A stretch of 64,000 nt of DNA from Lamellibrachia columna (lineage: Eukaryota > Annelida > Polychaeta > Sabellida > Siboglinidae): contig OY759262.1 in NCBI GenBank assembly GCA_963662155.1, forward strand, positions 11,960,082 through 12,024,081. Reading direction: 5' to 3'. The notes under the pieces were generated by a model that was not told the origin of the DNA, did not search any database, and saw only the letters and a list, made by a program, of their open reading frames with translations. Both the position numbers and the translations under genes were made by a program. Positions 1-10,517 of the stretch are shown in pieces (positions within the stretch are counted from its first letter, which is position 1; every line of letters begins with the position of its first letter).

Positions 1-870
1 ATTTCTGTGTAATTCCATTACCAAAATAAAATGTTTCATCATTTCATCCATTTGTTAGATTTTTCAATATATACAGCTGCCTATTATAGGGTAGGGTCTG
101 TATTTCCAGATCATATTTAACCATCCTTTCTAGGCATATGCTGGTCTTGAAAATATAAACACATATGCAAAAATATGCTTTTTGCTGTTACCGTGGAATT
201 GCCCATATAATAATGTGCACTAATGGTGACAAGATTTAATAGTTAATGAATATTATTGAATCATTGTATAATATAAAATTTTAACTTGCAGCTATAGATG
301 CAGTGGTATGCAAAACTTTCTTGGAACGAGGGGCCTTCGCTGCAGACACTTTCCTTAGCTAAAACTAAAATATAAAACAAATGAATAACTAATGCAAGCA
401 ATAATGGTCAAAATTTCATTAGCTATAGGTATTTAAGCTAACTTGTAACAATCAAAAATATAAATGTTTGAATGATGTGCTATTTTCTAAAACTATGTAC
501 ATTGTCATGCAGCTGATATTCATCACAACACTGGTATTATTAGTTGCTAGGCAATGACAAAGGAACTTGGGCTGTAATGTTCACAGTAATTTTTAATGCA
601 GACCCTCTATTCCGCGTAGTTCATAAAACAAAATGGAACATTGTATATTAATCACATCAGTGATATAAATCAGTTGCAATTTTAATGTACACAACCATGC
701 CTATAATTATTGCTTGTTTGGAAATTTTTATCCCCCCACCCAGTAATTTTAATACTCATATTTGCAATGCCATGGGCAAATAAAATTCATGTTTTATATG
801 GGTTATCTTATATGGGAGGGTGAGAAACTTTGATGCACGACGAGTTGATGGCAGTGATTGCTAGGCCTAC
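1..870. other. AT-rich non-coding stretch, possible THAP-gene intron
   Basis: No open gene is visible. On the minus strand, 286-353 could be a further exon of the THAP remnant: it is bounded by AG before 353 and GT after 286 and would continue the frame with a Lys/Ser/Ala-rich stretch (for example SAAKAPRSKK). This is weak support. The rest is plain AT-rich sequence. Confidence 0.25.
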
Positions 871-1242
871 CTGCCCTCTCTTGTCTTGGTGATGGCTGTT
901 GTTTGTCGCTTGTTGCATGTACGTCGAACATTCGACGCAGGAACTGTTGTTGGGATGGCATCTGGCTTGAGGGAACGCTTACGGTATTTCTTGCTCTGCC
1001 ATCAGATTTATAGCTGCACTTGATGTGGCCTGTTCATCGAAAAACTCAGCCCCAAAGGTAAAGTGCGCAGAGCAGATGACACTTTAGAGAGGGGTCAGCC
1101 CATTCCATTCTCTTGTTTTTCGCTGCACAAACCAACGACAGGTGAAGCGAGGGAGCTTTTCCTCTGGACGAAACCTGTGCAATATAATTTCATTCGAGGT
1201 GCGGTTACTACAGCCTCCGACTATACACCTTTGGCCACTCAT
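871..1242 (-). pseudogene. THAP-domain protein, N-terminal part, disabled
   Basis: Reading the minus strand from the ATG at 1242 gives the start of a THAP zinc-finger DNA-binding domain. It has a C-x4-C pair (CIVGGC, residues 6-11), the conserved Trp/Arg region (WFVQRKTREW), the Pro before the second half, then ICSAHF with the C-x2-H pair, and later LKPDAIPT, which matches the AVPT box that closes THAP domains. Two defects are visible. A TAA lies in frame at 1084-1086, just before ICSAHF. The frame carrying ICSAHF also ends at a stop before the LKPDAIPT block, which lies in another frame. The block ends at a good donor (AG|GTAGGC, exon edge 871). The remainder would lie beyond the left edge. 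THAP domains occur in transcription regulators and in P-element-type transposases; which parent this is cannot be told. A sequencing error or an unseen splice pattern could mimic one defect, less easily both. Confidence 0.6.
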
Positions 1243-1472
1243 TTTTGGGACTCAAACGTTACGCTCCTACACAACAACAATGTCAATGGAGTCACTTGAG
1301 CGGCTCCAACGAGGTGTGTCTTTACATCACTTCCGCCTTGTTCAGTGGCTGACGACCGACCGACCGACCTAGAAATCGGCGAATTAAGCGCGGAATTTGA
1401 AAGTTAAAAATGGTACTCATTTGCCGGCCGATACGGGGACTAACTCGCGCTGTATGCATGTTCTACTTAAAG

Positions 1473-1795
1473 TGGGGAGAGGTGGTCTAATGGTTAGAGC
1501 ACCCGCCTGTCGATCGAGAGGACCACGGGCAACTAAATCAACTTGGGCCTTTATAACTAATATATACTAGTATATATTAGTTATAAAGGCCCAAGTTGAT
1601 TCAGTTGCCCGTGGAGAGGACGGTGGTTCGATTCCACCTCCGCCGTTTCGAAGTTTGGGCAGTTTCGTTCAAATCACTTTGCCCGTGTCTTTCGGAAGAG
1701 ACACTAAAAGCCGTTGGTCCAAACTCCTGCGTTAGCTCAAGATTGGGCTGTTTGGAGTATAACTACTTGATACTTGAGACTAAATGAACACGTAT
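1473..1795 (+). mobile_element. tRNA-derived SINE (interrupted)
   Basis: The head looks like a tRNA gene, with box A (TGGTCTAATGGTTAGAG, 1483-1499) and box B (GGTTCGATTCC, 1625-1635). The tail contains GTGTCTTTCGG and GCCGTTGGTCC, which recur in the SINE at 16602-16880. Once the palindromic insert (1523-1614) is taken out, the boxes sit at a normal tRNA spacing. This is therefore a SINE with an RNA polymerase III promoter, not a functional tRNA gene. The exact 3' end is uncertain. Confidence 0.7.
1523..1614. mobile_element. 92-bp near-perfect palindromic insertion (foldback/MITE-like)
   Basis: Two arms of about 45 bp, beginning CCACGGGCAACT and ending AGTTGCCCGTGG, are reverse complements with one mismatch noted by eye. 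The insert is flanked by the direct repeat AGAGGA (1517-1522 and 1615-1620), as expected of a 6-bp target-site duplication. It splits the SINE between box A and box B. It has no coding capacity and would have to be mobilised in trans. Confidence 0.75.
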
Positions 1796-2315
1796 AGTTA
1801 CCGGTGCAGTTTTCGATCCATTGAAATCTCGCTTGATATCGCGTTAGAGACGTCACAGCGTCTGTTTACGACAATAACGATACAGAGTGTTGTCTGAGCA
1901 AAATATATTTTTATATATAATATAACATGGAATACGTTTATGGTATACATACCTTGATAAAAAACCGACTTTGCATGCTTACCAGACATTATTATTGAGC
2001 GTCTGCTGACGCATGTCTCGTTCGTGGCCACGTGACAATACTATCCCTTTTTGTGGTAGAAGTATGGCAAGCTAGTCTTGTCATAAAAGTAGGAATAATT
2101 AAAATATGTTAAATATACGAGAAAAAACATTACACCCGTATATAATTCCGTCCTGGAATTTCAAGCTACAAATGTTGTTGTGGGCAATATTGTTTTAGAT
2201 AACTGAAAGTCCGTAGAACGGCTCTGAATTCAGAAAACGCAAACAAACTGTCAATTAATTTCAAAATTTTTGCCACCCATAAAACTCTGCGTTTGTGTAT
2301 ATTCACCCATTACAG
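1796..2315. other. Intergenic, nothing recognised
   Basis: AT-rich spacer. Short open frames occur on both strands but lack splice context, codon signal or family motifs. Confidence 0.5.
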
Positions 2316-2690
2316 ACGGCTTTGACCAGAGCTAGTGTATACCGAGCTGCGTCACTCCGACCTGCGCCATTTTGTAAATTGACGTTCAGCGCCACCAAAG
2401 TAGAGGGCAGCTACAACTTTCGTCAACGCATCCGGTAACTCGACTCCGCATGCGCCAACTCTCTAGTTACATTTCCGGGTGAGAGGGCAATCGACGTCAT
2501 AAACCCATAAACCGCTGTTGACAATGCGATTGCGTTTCATCATAATTATCTGCTACACAAACGCAAACTGTTCTCGAATATTATTGCTTTTACTACAAAC
2601 TTCCTTAAACCTAGTAATGTAGTCTTCACAACTGACGCGGTTATACAACTGGACATCCGTTGAATCAAATTGCACGCATCGGCCATCGCC
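2316..2690 (-). repeat. Unknown dispersed repeat, copy 1 (inverted relative to 11405-11776)
   Basis: The reverse complement matches 11405-11776 over about 375 bp with scattered mismatches and small indels. Shared landmarks include GATTCAACGGATGTCCAG, TATAACCGCGTCAGTTGTG, GGCGCATGCGGA and GACGTTCAGCGCCACC-like blocks. A shared frame reads DVQLYNRVSCEDYI in both copies. Copy 1 soon reaches a stop; copy 2 stays open longer. Both contain CCATTTTG and GCATGCG motifs that resemble YY1 and NRF1 sites. It could be a gene or promoter fragment duplicated by a mobile element. The family is not recognised. Confidence 0.6.
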
Positions 2691-3274
2691 ATATCATGTT
2701 TTTTTATGGCATATGATATGGGACAGTGCCAGTGAGTGACACTTGCTGATGTTGGGGATATCAATGAAAATATATATTTTGTTTTATATATTGTTATTAT
2801 ATTGCTGAAATTCAGTACATCGTACATATCACGTTTTATAATTACCATCTGATGTGCCATTTCCAAAGAAATAAAACCTACCCTGTACTCAAATCTAAAA
2901 TTTCCTAGGCAAATTTTCGGCATACCAAGTAAATTATCAATATCTGTAAACTAGTTTTATTAACTTACTAGTCAACCAGAACATTATTGCCGATCTCTAG
3001 TTTCTTGTCGTATATTTTTTCAGTCAGACTCAATTAGACTTGATCTTGAGGTCAGTGTCACTGTAATTGGAACGTCAATTCCGGAATTGGTGAAATATAA
3101 ATGGTATTTTCAGTTACTTTTCAATTATTTCTTGTAACTTTTCTACTCAAATTATTTGCTACAAATATTAAATTAAATATAATATGTTTATCATTATATG
3201 TATCATGTACTCAAAGGAGTACAAACTACAAATACACATCCAAAGAAATGTTCACCAATAATTTCGGAAAATGA
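2691..3274. other. Intergenic, nothing recognised
   Basis: AT-rich spacer. A minus-strand open frame crossing this stretch has no recognisable motif and partly overlaps the repeat at 2316-2690. Confidence 0.5.
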
Positions 3275-3447
3275 ACTTAAATGTATATGCTTAAATGCCA
3301 GGAGCATAGTAAATAAAAAAAGCGAGTTAGACATTATGGTAGTATATACTGATCCTCACGTAATCATGGGCTACTAAAGATATAGTAGATGCTGAGTTAT
3401 CACCGACAGCTTATGTAATGTTTAAGAAAGAACGGGGGAGGGGAGTA

Positions 3448-3554
<107 letters not shown>

Positions 3555-4110
3555 TAATATACCCAAGCATATGAAATAACACTGAAGAGTGAAGGAAGCA
3601 ATTTGGTGTAACATAGACATAGTTACCAATAAGTCAACATTAACAATAGAATACTAATAGATCGGAGTAGTTTATATTATCGTAGTAGTCAAACATAGTC
3701 ACAGGACAAGAAGAATATATAAAACTACAAGACTATAAGGGAGGTGAGCAAGGGGGAATGTGTTATAATGGGTGATTTTAACCATGGCCATATACAATGG
3801 AAATCATTAGTGTTACAGAGTGCTGGGGGTAACGACCATCAATTTCTACTTCTATCACAGACACAGGATTGTTTGCTTGCTCAACATGTCTTGGAACCAA
3901 CCAGAGCAGAGGTTGGAATGTGTTAGATTTAATTTTGTCTTCTCAAAATGAATTAGTTGACAATGTTAAAATATACGAACCTTTGGGTTCAAGTGATCAT
4001 AACCAAATCCATTTTAATATAAAAGAAAAACAGGGAATAAATATAAAAAAAACAATGGAGTGGGGTACCATAAGAATCTGTATCAGGCCCTACTGTTTTT
4101 AATATATACT

Positions 4111-4111
<1 letters not shown>

Positions 4112-4166
<55 letters not shown>

Positions 4167-4176
4167 CATACATACA

Positions 4177-4224
<48 letters not shown>
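4112..4224. repeat. (TA)n-(CATA)n-(TA)n compound microsatellite
   Basis: TA repeats, then CATA tetranucleotides, then TA again. The array lies exactly at the sequence coding IYINDL in the related LINE (TATATATAAATGAT at 48730-48743), so it expanded inside RT coding sequence. Confidence 0.95.
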
Positions 4225-4385
4225 AATGATTTGGAAGATGACAAAGTACTGAAATTTGCAGTTAACACAAAACTAGTCAGAAAGGTTACAAATGATACAG
4301 ATAAACAAAGTTTACAGGATGATCTAGATTAATTAGTTAAATGGTCAGAAAATGGCAAATGTTATTCAATTTTGGGAAGTGTAAA

Positions 4386-5599
4386 TGCACACACATAGCA
4401 ACTGTGTAAGTTGACATATTAGTAATAACGGTCCATTGATTCATGTTTGCAGATACGTATTACAACAGGGAAATTCACACGAATTTACAATGAAATCAAA
4501 AATAAAGCATGACAATATTGATTATAAGTTTTATATTTTTTTTAAAGTTGAATTTCAATGTCACACACGAAATGCAAATTTCTGAAACCTTCATTTCTTT
4601 TTTTTTCGAAATGGTTTATTAATCAGCACTACTACTTGTGTAGTACCAACATATAAAATATGTGACATGCAAAATGTGACAAGGGGGCAACACAACACTA
4701 ATTTAATAATAATTGATACACCAGAGGAAACACCCATCTCTTTAGAATGTCTGATTTGCTTGTATTCAGCCTCGGATTTGCACACAGCTATGGATCAGTA
4801 TAATTGACACTGCAAACTGCATGTTTGATAGTAAGTTCCATAATGAGGTTTAGTACTACTGTCCTATTTTTCAAATAATCTGTTTTTGTTTGTGCTTTTG
4901 GTGATTAAAGATAAAGTTAAATGGATCATATCTGATTGTTTATATTAACCTGGGCATATTAAATAAATATGTCATATAACTATTTGTGTTATCACAATTA
5001 ACTTACCTTATTATGTTGTGTTATTACAGCGTGTACTAAAATGCCATACTGTCATGTAAACAGTCGTTATCAACTAAGAAAAAGTCTACTTAACACACAT
5101 CACACACGTAACTAAAAATGTGTCATACACGATTTTATAATTTTTTAATGAAAAAAAAATAACCAATCACTCTCATATGAATACGCATAGTATACGTTAT
5201 ACACATGTGCTTAATTATGATAAACAACTTATTAAATGCTACCATAATTTCACAGACTTTTGGCAACATTTGCTAATAACCAATTCATCCATCTGAATTT
5301 AGATTTTTGTGCGTCACACATAATTATATTTATATATATATTTTATAATATTTTTTTTCAATTCATTACTGTTGAAAAATTTATTTTGTCTACCCTAACT
5401 ATTTAAAAACATGTAGAACAATGCAATGATCAAAATTAAAACAGTCGGCAATACTTTGATATGGATCTGCAAAGTTTCAAAGAAAAAAATGTCTGAATGT
5501 CATACACACGTCACGTAACGCTGCCGCTGGAATCACCCTTTAAAAAAATCATATTTCGAAAAGTAATTTACCGATTTTGAAACTGTTTAAAAAAAATAT
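4386..5599. other. AT-rich intergenic DNA
   Basis: No gene, RNA or clear repeat is seen. Short A/T runs are common. This is the flank into which the LTR retrotransposon inserted. Confidence 0.5.
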
Positions 5600-5604
5600 A
5601 AAAC

Positions 5605-5760
5605 TGTGACGCTTTGTTGTTCAGTAAAACGTGCTATAAAAGATTGTAAATAAAATGTGCGACTTTATTGAAAAGGCAGAACTCATTTGCATAATAACCA
5701 AACCGGAAACCAAAACTCAATCCACAGGGGTCAGATGACGATTAGCAGCTAATCGTCACA
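5605..5760 (-). repeat. 3' LTR of the Gypsy element
   Basis: 156 bp with TGTGAC/GTCACA tips. On the minus strand it contains CAATAAAGTC, a likely polyadenylation signal. It matches the LTR at 10357-10512. Confidence 0.95.
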
Positions 5761-5771
5761 TCTTTCCTCTT
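5761..5771 (-). promoter_or_regulatory. Polypurine tract of the Gypsy element
   Basis: On the minus strand AAGAGGAAAGA directly precedes the 3' LTR, the position and composition expected for the plus-strand DNA primer. Confidence 0.7.
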
Positions 5772-5903
5772 ACAAGAAAAGTCACTTATTCACAACTGTG
5801 ACTAATTATTAGCAAAACGATTACACACGAGATTGTAAACAAAATGTACTGTCTCTTATGGACTGTCGTGTGATAACAATGTCTTATGGACAAAGTTAGT
5901 AAA

Positions 5904-6026
5904 TTACGCCGAAACGTAGTCGCTGAGCCACGCTGCCGGCTTGCGTTCGCGCACAGATCTGCGAAGACCTGGGGACACATCTGGCACGACCGGAAGGGGT
6001 TGCGTCTCGGGGTTGCCATCACTCAA
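5904..6026 (-). other. Displaced original C-terminal tail of pol
   Basis: The minus strand encodes a tail ending RRSVRERKPAAWLSDY and then a stop at 5904. Basic tails of this kind end the pol protein of many invertebrate Gypsy elements. It is now separated from the rest of pol by the 394-bp insert at 6027-6420 and is out of frame with it, because 394 is not a multiple of three. Confidence 0.65.
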
Positions 6027-6420
6027 CGAATCGTCTAACATCGCCAGTGTCGCCACCTCGCGGACCGGAAAAACCTCCTCCGCGTTCTCCGATTTTCCAT
6101 TGCTTTGTGCGTAATGCGGTGAGGACGTCAAATGAGTAATTCCTTTCTTCCTCGCGAACACTGCAAACTCGGCCGAAGCAAACTGTGGCCCGTTGTCAGT
6201 AACGAGCACATCGGGCAGTCCAAATCTGGCGAACATCGGTAAGAACTCACGCACCACACTGCGCGTCGTAACCGTGTTCAAGCGAGCTACTTCAAAGAAG
6301 TTGCTATAGTAATCGCATACAACGAGTAGTGTACGACCGTGTAGTTGGCACAAGTCTGCGCCGATCTTGGACCATGGCCGCGCCACGAAGTCGTGTTGTT
6401 GTAGTGGTTCCCGTGGTGGG
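6027..6420 (-). repeat. Internal chimeric duplication: integrase piece joined to protease-region piece
   Basis: About 6081-6420 repeats 6851-7193 (integrase catalytic core, with VTDNGPQFAS and SNGKSENA) nearly base for base. About 6027-6082 repeats 9371-9425 (upstream of the protease, coding VATLAMLDD). In element orientation the order is pol C-terminus, integrase copy, protease-region copy, true tail. The join is at a short CCTCCG/CGCGTTCTCC overlap. Template switching during reverse transcription would explain copied, reordered pieces with little divergence. Confidence 0.9.
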
Positions 6421-9400
6421 CTGCTCGCCAGCACACACCAACTGTCGTCGATTGCGCCTGTAGACCGTCCCTCCAACCTTCACGCGGTAGCTTCGTGAGT
6501 CGACCTGCTCGGTACACGTTCCTGGTGTCCACGTCTTCTCACCTGGAAGCCTCATACGAACGGTTGCGCCTTCGTTGATCGGCGGAAGTGGATGCGCGTG
6601 TTGGTTGTAGTAAAACGACTGACGTCGTTTTCTGCCTGCCAATGCTCGTGTATCGGCATTGGTGTCATATCGTGGTTTCAACAGCGTTCCATCTGTTGGG
6701 AGCAACGTTTTACAACGTCGGCCCATGAGTCGTTGAGCGGGACTCGTGCCCATCCCTTCGGACGGCGTATTCCTCCAGTCGAGTAGCGCCATGTACTCGG
6801 ACTCACCACTCTGTTTGGCTTTGGCGAAGATTAGTTTCAGCGTCTTCACCGCGTTCTCCGATTTTCCATTGCTTTGTGCGTAATGCGGTGAGGACGTCAA
6901 ATGAGTAATTCCTTTCTTCCTCGCGAACACTGCAAACTCGGCCGAAGCAAACTGTGGCCCGTTGTCAGTAACGAGCACATCGGGCAGTCCAAATCTGGCG
7001 AACATCGGTAAGAACTCACGCACCACACTGCGCGTCGTAACCGTGTTCAAGCGAGCTACTTCAAAGAAGTTGCTATAGTAATCGCATACAACGAGTAGTG
7101 TACGACCGTGTAGTTGGCACAAGTCTGCGCCGATCTTGGACCATGGCCGCGCCACGAAGTCGTGTTGTTGTAGTGGTTCCCGTGGTGGGGCACTACGGTG
7201 TGACAGACATATGTCACACTTGGATATGTAATCCTTGACTTGTGTTGTCATACGCGGCCAGTATAGACATTCGCGCATTCTCCTTAGACAGCCCTCAATG
7301 CCAATGTGACTCGCGTGTGCCACTGACATCAACTCGGTACGTACCGCAGCGGGCACGACCAACAACTGCCCTTTGAAGATCAGATTTCCTTGAACCGTCA
7401 ACTCGTCTCGCGAGTCGTAGTAAGGTAGCACACACTCGGGGACCTCTGCTTTGGTCTCCGGCCATCCATTCTGAATGGTCGCTCGTAGCTGCTGACACAC
7501 ATAGTCGTTCTCTGACGCGTGGTTGAGCTGTTGCCATCGTTCCTGGCTGACGGGGAGTGACTCACGGTGGTCTAGCTCCTCAAGCTCATGTACGAAGTCG
7601 CACACCTTGACCTCAGGTATGTACGCTCGGCTCAACGTGTCGGCCAAATACATGTGTTCGCCTTTCTTGAATTTGACATCGAGTGTGTATTTCTGTAAAC
7701 GGAGCAGCATCCGCTGTAACCGTTTAGGTGCACTGCTGAGAGGCTTCAGAACGATCGTTTCCAACGGCTTGTGGTCGGATTCAATGCTCACGCGATCACG
7801 GCCGTAAATGTAGGCCTCAAATCGATCACACGCGAACACGATCGCCAATAGCTCTTTTTCGATCTGAGCGTATCTTGTTTCAGGTGGCGTCAGGGCACGT
7901 GATGCATACGCCACCGGCTGGCCGTTCTGCATCAATGCTGCACCAAGTCCTGATTGTGACGCATCGCACTGGATGGTCACTTCGTCTGCGAGATTGTAGT
8001 AGCGTAACACAGGTGTACTTGCGACAGCTTTCTTCAGCGTGTTGACTGCGTTCTGTTGCGAGCTTTCCCACATCCAGTCGGTGTCATTCCTCGTAAGTTC
8101 TCGTAGCGGCTTCGTGATGTCAGAGAGATGCGGAAGGAACTTGGCCAGATACTGGGCCAATCCCAACAAGCGTTGAACTCCTGCAACATCAGTAGGGTTA
8201 GGCATGTCAACGATAGCCTTCACCTTAGTGGGGTCGATACTCAGCCCGTCAGACGTTGCGACGTGCCCGATGAATCGAACTTCCTCCTGTCTCAGTTTGA
8301 ACTTGTCGACGTTTAGTTTGACCCCTCGCTCCTCACATCGCTGCAGAAATGAGTGGAGTCGTTTGTCGTGGTCAACGTTTGCCTCGTCGACCGTGTTGCC
8401 GTACCCTACGACAACAAAATCATCAGCCACAACCTCGATACCTTGTAACCCCTCGATCAGTTCGTGCATTTTTTTTTGAAAAACTTCGGGGGCCGAACTG
8501 ATACCAAACGGCATACGTTTGAAACGATACCTGCCGAAAGGTGTGTGGAAGGTCGTCAGATATGAAGAGCGGTCGTCGAGGCGCACGTGCCAAAACCCAT
8601 GGCGTACGTCAAGGACAGTGAACACCTTGGCTCCGTGCAGTCGCGTCGCGATGTCTTCAATCGTTGGTAGTTGGTAGTTTTCTCGCCGGATCGCACGGTT
8701 GAGATCCTTCGGATCCAAGCAGATGCGAAGTTTGCTGTCTTTCTTCGTGATCACTACCATCGAGCTGATCCACGCGGTGGGTTTTTCGACAGCCTCAATG
8801 ATGTCGTCCCGAGTCATGTCGTCCAACGTCGCTTTCAGTCGGTCTCTCAGAGCGACTGGTACTCGGCGTGGGGCGTGTTGGATGGGGTCGACCGCGTCAT
8901 CCAGCCGGATTTGATACTCGCCCTCTAGTTCGCCTATGCCGTCACCAAACACAGTGGCGTACTTTTCGATTACAGCTGCCTTGCTGATCAGCGCACCCTC
9001 GACCGCGTAGACTTGCTCGCCTCGAGTCGCTGGTTTGTGTAGCGCATCATTGTCCGTATACTGGATCAACTTCATGCCCACACAAGCCTTCCTCCCCAGG
9101 ATTGGCCGGATGTTGTCGTTGTCGACCAGTTTGCAGACGAGGATGCATTTGTAGTCGCCTCGCCAGACTCGAACGTGTACCTCACCGACCACTGTCAGCC
9201 GAGAACCGCCAAACGCAAGTATCGATGATTGACACCTGTTGACGTCCTTCAGCCGCACGTCTTTAGTGGCCCGTTGATACAGCTTCAGAGGCACCACGTT
9301 ACATTGGGCCCCGGAGTCGATTTGGAAGCGTATGTAGCTCCCGGAGTCCAACTTCAAGGTCACGCACTGCGAATCGTCTAACATCGCCAGTGTCGCCACC

Positions 9401-10293
9401 TCGCGGACCGGAAAAACCTCCTCCGATTCTCCGATCGTCCTTACTGAATTTCGCGCTCTGCCTGAACGTTTTTGCCGGCATTTTTTTGCGAAATGATTCG
9501 ATTTGCCACAGCAGTCGCACGTTTTGCCGAAGGCCGGACATAACTCCTTCGACTCTCGGCCATGTTGACGACCACAGTTCCAGCACTCTTTCGTTGCCTC
9601 GCTCTTAGTCGTGTGTGACGTCTCTTTCTTCTTGACGCGTTTTTTCTGGCCGACCGCTTGTCGAAGTGCATGAACCGACGTCGCTGAACTGCTCGACTGA
9701 CCCACAATCCTCATTTGCTCGGTCATGCTCTCAGCCGCTCGACAAATCTCATCTGTTTTGGCAAGTGTCAGATTATTCTCACGCAGTAACCGTTCGCGTA
9801 CCTTTGTGTCATGAATTCCAAAGATCAGTCTATCCCTCAAAATTTCGTTTGGGGTGATCGTGTCGAACTCACAAGCCTCTGACAGCTTGCGCAGTGCAGT
9901 TTTGTACTGTTCATACGGTTCTCCGCTCTCCTGCATACGTTTGTTGAATTTGTATCTTTCGAATGGAACGTTTTTTTGTGGTTGACAATATTCTGCGAAT
10001 TTTTTCAAGACGGGTAGTATGCGACGGTCGTCTCCGTCCTGCGCCCAGTCCCGGAACGTCGAGTGTACTTCTCGGCCATCCTCGCCAATAACTGTCAACA
10101 ACGTCGCCACTTGCACTGCCTGCGGCTTGGCGTCCAACTCCGTAGCTAGTGCGTAGTTTTCCCACGCCGCCAGGAACTTCCTCCATTTGTCAGCGGCGTT
10201 GGTGTCGTGTATTTCTAACGGTGCAGGAACGGGCAACGCATTAGATGCCATGTTATCGCTCAGTACGACAAATGTCACTTTCTGCCTTTTCAA
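6304..10293 (-). CDS. Gag-Pol polyprotein of Ty3/Gypsy-type retrotransposon
   Basis: One frame of 1,329 codons encodes a gag-pol fusion. Gag occupies about residues 1-230. A zinc-knuckle region follows (about 237-272, with a canonical CDCCGKSNHFAKKC). The aspartic protease has DSGA at 326-329. Reverse transcriptase spans about 470-690, with MPFGISSAPEVFQ and the VADDF catalytic pair at 624-625. RNase H has CDASQSGLGAAL near 776-787 and ESDHKPLE near 838-845. Integrase has an HHCC finger (about 993-1029) and a D-D-E core at about 1057, 1110 and 1146. All key catalytic residues are present, so the enzyme part looks functional. The last 37 residues or so are not authentic: they are read out of frame through the duplicated integrase segment and end at 6304. 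Related elements are often named K02A2.6-like. The clade within Gypsy was not determined. Confidence 0.93.
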   Translation of the reverse strand: MKRQKVTFVVLSDNMASNALPVPAPLEIHDTNAADKWRKFLAAWENYALATELDAKPQAVQVATLLTVIGEDGREVHSTFRDWAQDGDDRRILPVLKKFAEYCQPQKNVPFERYKFNKRMQESGEPYEQYKTALRKLSEACEFDTITPNEILRDRLIFGIHDTKVRERLLRENNLTLAKTDEICRAAESMTEQMRIVGQSSSSATSVHALRQAVGQKKRVKKKETSHTTKSEATKECWNCGRQHGRESKELCPAFGKTCDCCGKSNHFAKKCRQKRSGRARNSVRTIGESEEVFPVREVATLAMLDDSQCVTLKLDSGSYIRFQIDSGAQCNVVPLKLYQRATKDVRLKDVNRCQSSILAFGGSRLTVVGEVHVRVWRGDYKCILVCKLVDNDNIRPILGRKACVGMKLIQYTDNDALHKPATRGEQVYAVEGALISKAAVIEKYATVFGDGIGELEGEYQIRLDDAVDPIQHAPRRVPVALRDRLKATLDDMTRDDIIEAVEKPTAWISSMVVITKKDSKLRICLDPKDLNRAIRRENYQLPTIEDIATRLHGAKVFTVLDVRHGFWHVRLDDRSSYLTTFHTPFGRYRFKRMPFGISSAPEVFQKKMHELIEGLQGIEVVADDFVVVGYGNTVDEANVDHDKRLHSFLQRCEERGVKLNVDKFKLRQEEVRFIGHVATSDGLSIDPTKVKAIVDMPNPTDVAGVQRLLGLAQYLAKFLPHLSDITKPLRELTRNDTDWMWESSQQNAVNTLKKAVASTPVLRYYNLADEVTIQCDASQSGLGAALMQNGQPVAYASRALTPPETRYAQIEKELLAIVFACDRFEAYIYGRDRVSIESDHKPLETIVLKPLSSAPKRLQRMLLRLQKYTLDVKFKKGEHMYLADTLSRAYIPEVKVCDFVHELEELDHRESLPVSQERWQQLNHASENDYVCQQLRATIQNGWPETKAEVPECVLPYYDSRDELTVQGNLIFKGQLLVVPAAVRTELMSVAHASHIGIEGCLRRMRECLYWPRMTTQVKDYISKCDICLSHRSAPPREPLQQHDFVARPWSKIGADLCQLHGRTLLVVCDYYSNFFEVARLNTVTTRSVVREFLPMFARFGLPDVLVTDNGPQFASAEFAVFARKKGITHLTSSPHYAQSNGKSENAVKTLKLIFAKAKQSGESEYMALLDWRNTPSEGMGTSPAQRLMGRRCKTLLPTDGTLLKPRYDTNADTRALAGRKRRQSFYYNQHAHPLPPINEGATVRMRLPGEKTWTPGTCTEQVDSRSYRVKVGGTVYRRNRRQLVCAGEQPTTGTTTTTRLRGAAMVQDRRRLVPTTRSYTTRCMRLL

Positions 10294-10338
10294 GTGGAGA
10301 TTCTGTGCGAAACTGTACCTTTCTGGTACGCAGTAATC

Positions 10339-10356
10339 ATCCCGCCGTTGCCACCA
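10339..10356 (-). promoter_or_regulatory. Primer-binding site of the Gypsy element
   Basis: On the minus strand TGGTGGCAACGGCGGG follows the 5' LTR without a gap. It begins TGG, complementary to the CCA end of a tRNA. The donor tRNA is not identified. Confidence 0.75.
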
Positions 10357-10512
10357 TGTGACGCTTTGTTGTTCAGTAAAACGTGCTATAAAAGATTGTA
10401 AATAAAATGTGCGACTTTATTGAAAAGGCAGAACTCATTTGCATAATAACCAAACCGGAAACCAAAACTCAATCCACAGGGGTCAGATGACGATTAGCAG
10501 CTAATCGTCACA
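10357..10512 (-). repeat. 5' LTR of the Gypsy element
   Basis: 156 bp, same sequence as 5605-5760. It acts as promoter and transcript start in the minus direction. The octamer ATGCAAAT and a TTTTATAG stretch are present. Confidence 0.95.
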
Positions 10513-10517
10513 AAAAC

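Larger units (their letters stand above)
5605..10512 (-). mobile_element. Complete Ty3/Gypsy-type LTR retrotransposon, recent insertion
   Basis: The element is 4,908 bp. Its 156-bp LTRs at both ends read the same base for base by eye and begin and end TGTGAC...GTCACA. The 5-bp direct repeat AAAAC flanks it (5600-5604 and 10513-10517). On the minus strand the order is 5' LTR (10357-10512), a primer-binding site starting TGG, one long gag-pol frame, a purine tract and the 3' LTR (5605-5760). Identical LTRs and intact target duplications point to a young insertion. The pol domain order PR-RT-RNase H-IN places it in Ty3/Gypsy. No env-like frame is seen. The pol end is damaged by an internal duplication (6027-6420). 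Confidence 0.95.

Noticed and set aside
1473..1640. Functional tRNA gene
   Set aside because: Box A and B are present but the cloverleaf is interrupted and followed by a SINE tail shared with another locus.
5904..6476. Separate integrase-like gene of 190 residues
   Set aside because: It is the duplicated integrase and protease pieces plus the displaced pol tail of the Gypsy element, not an independent gene.
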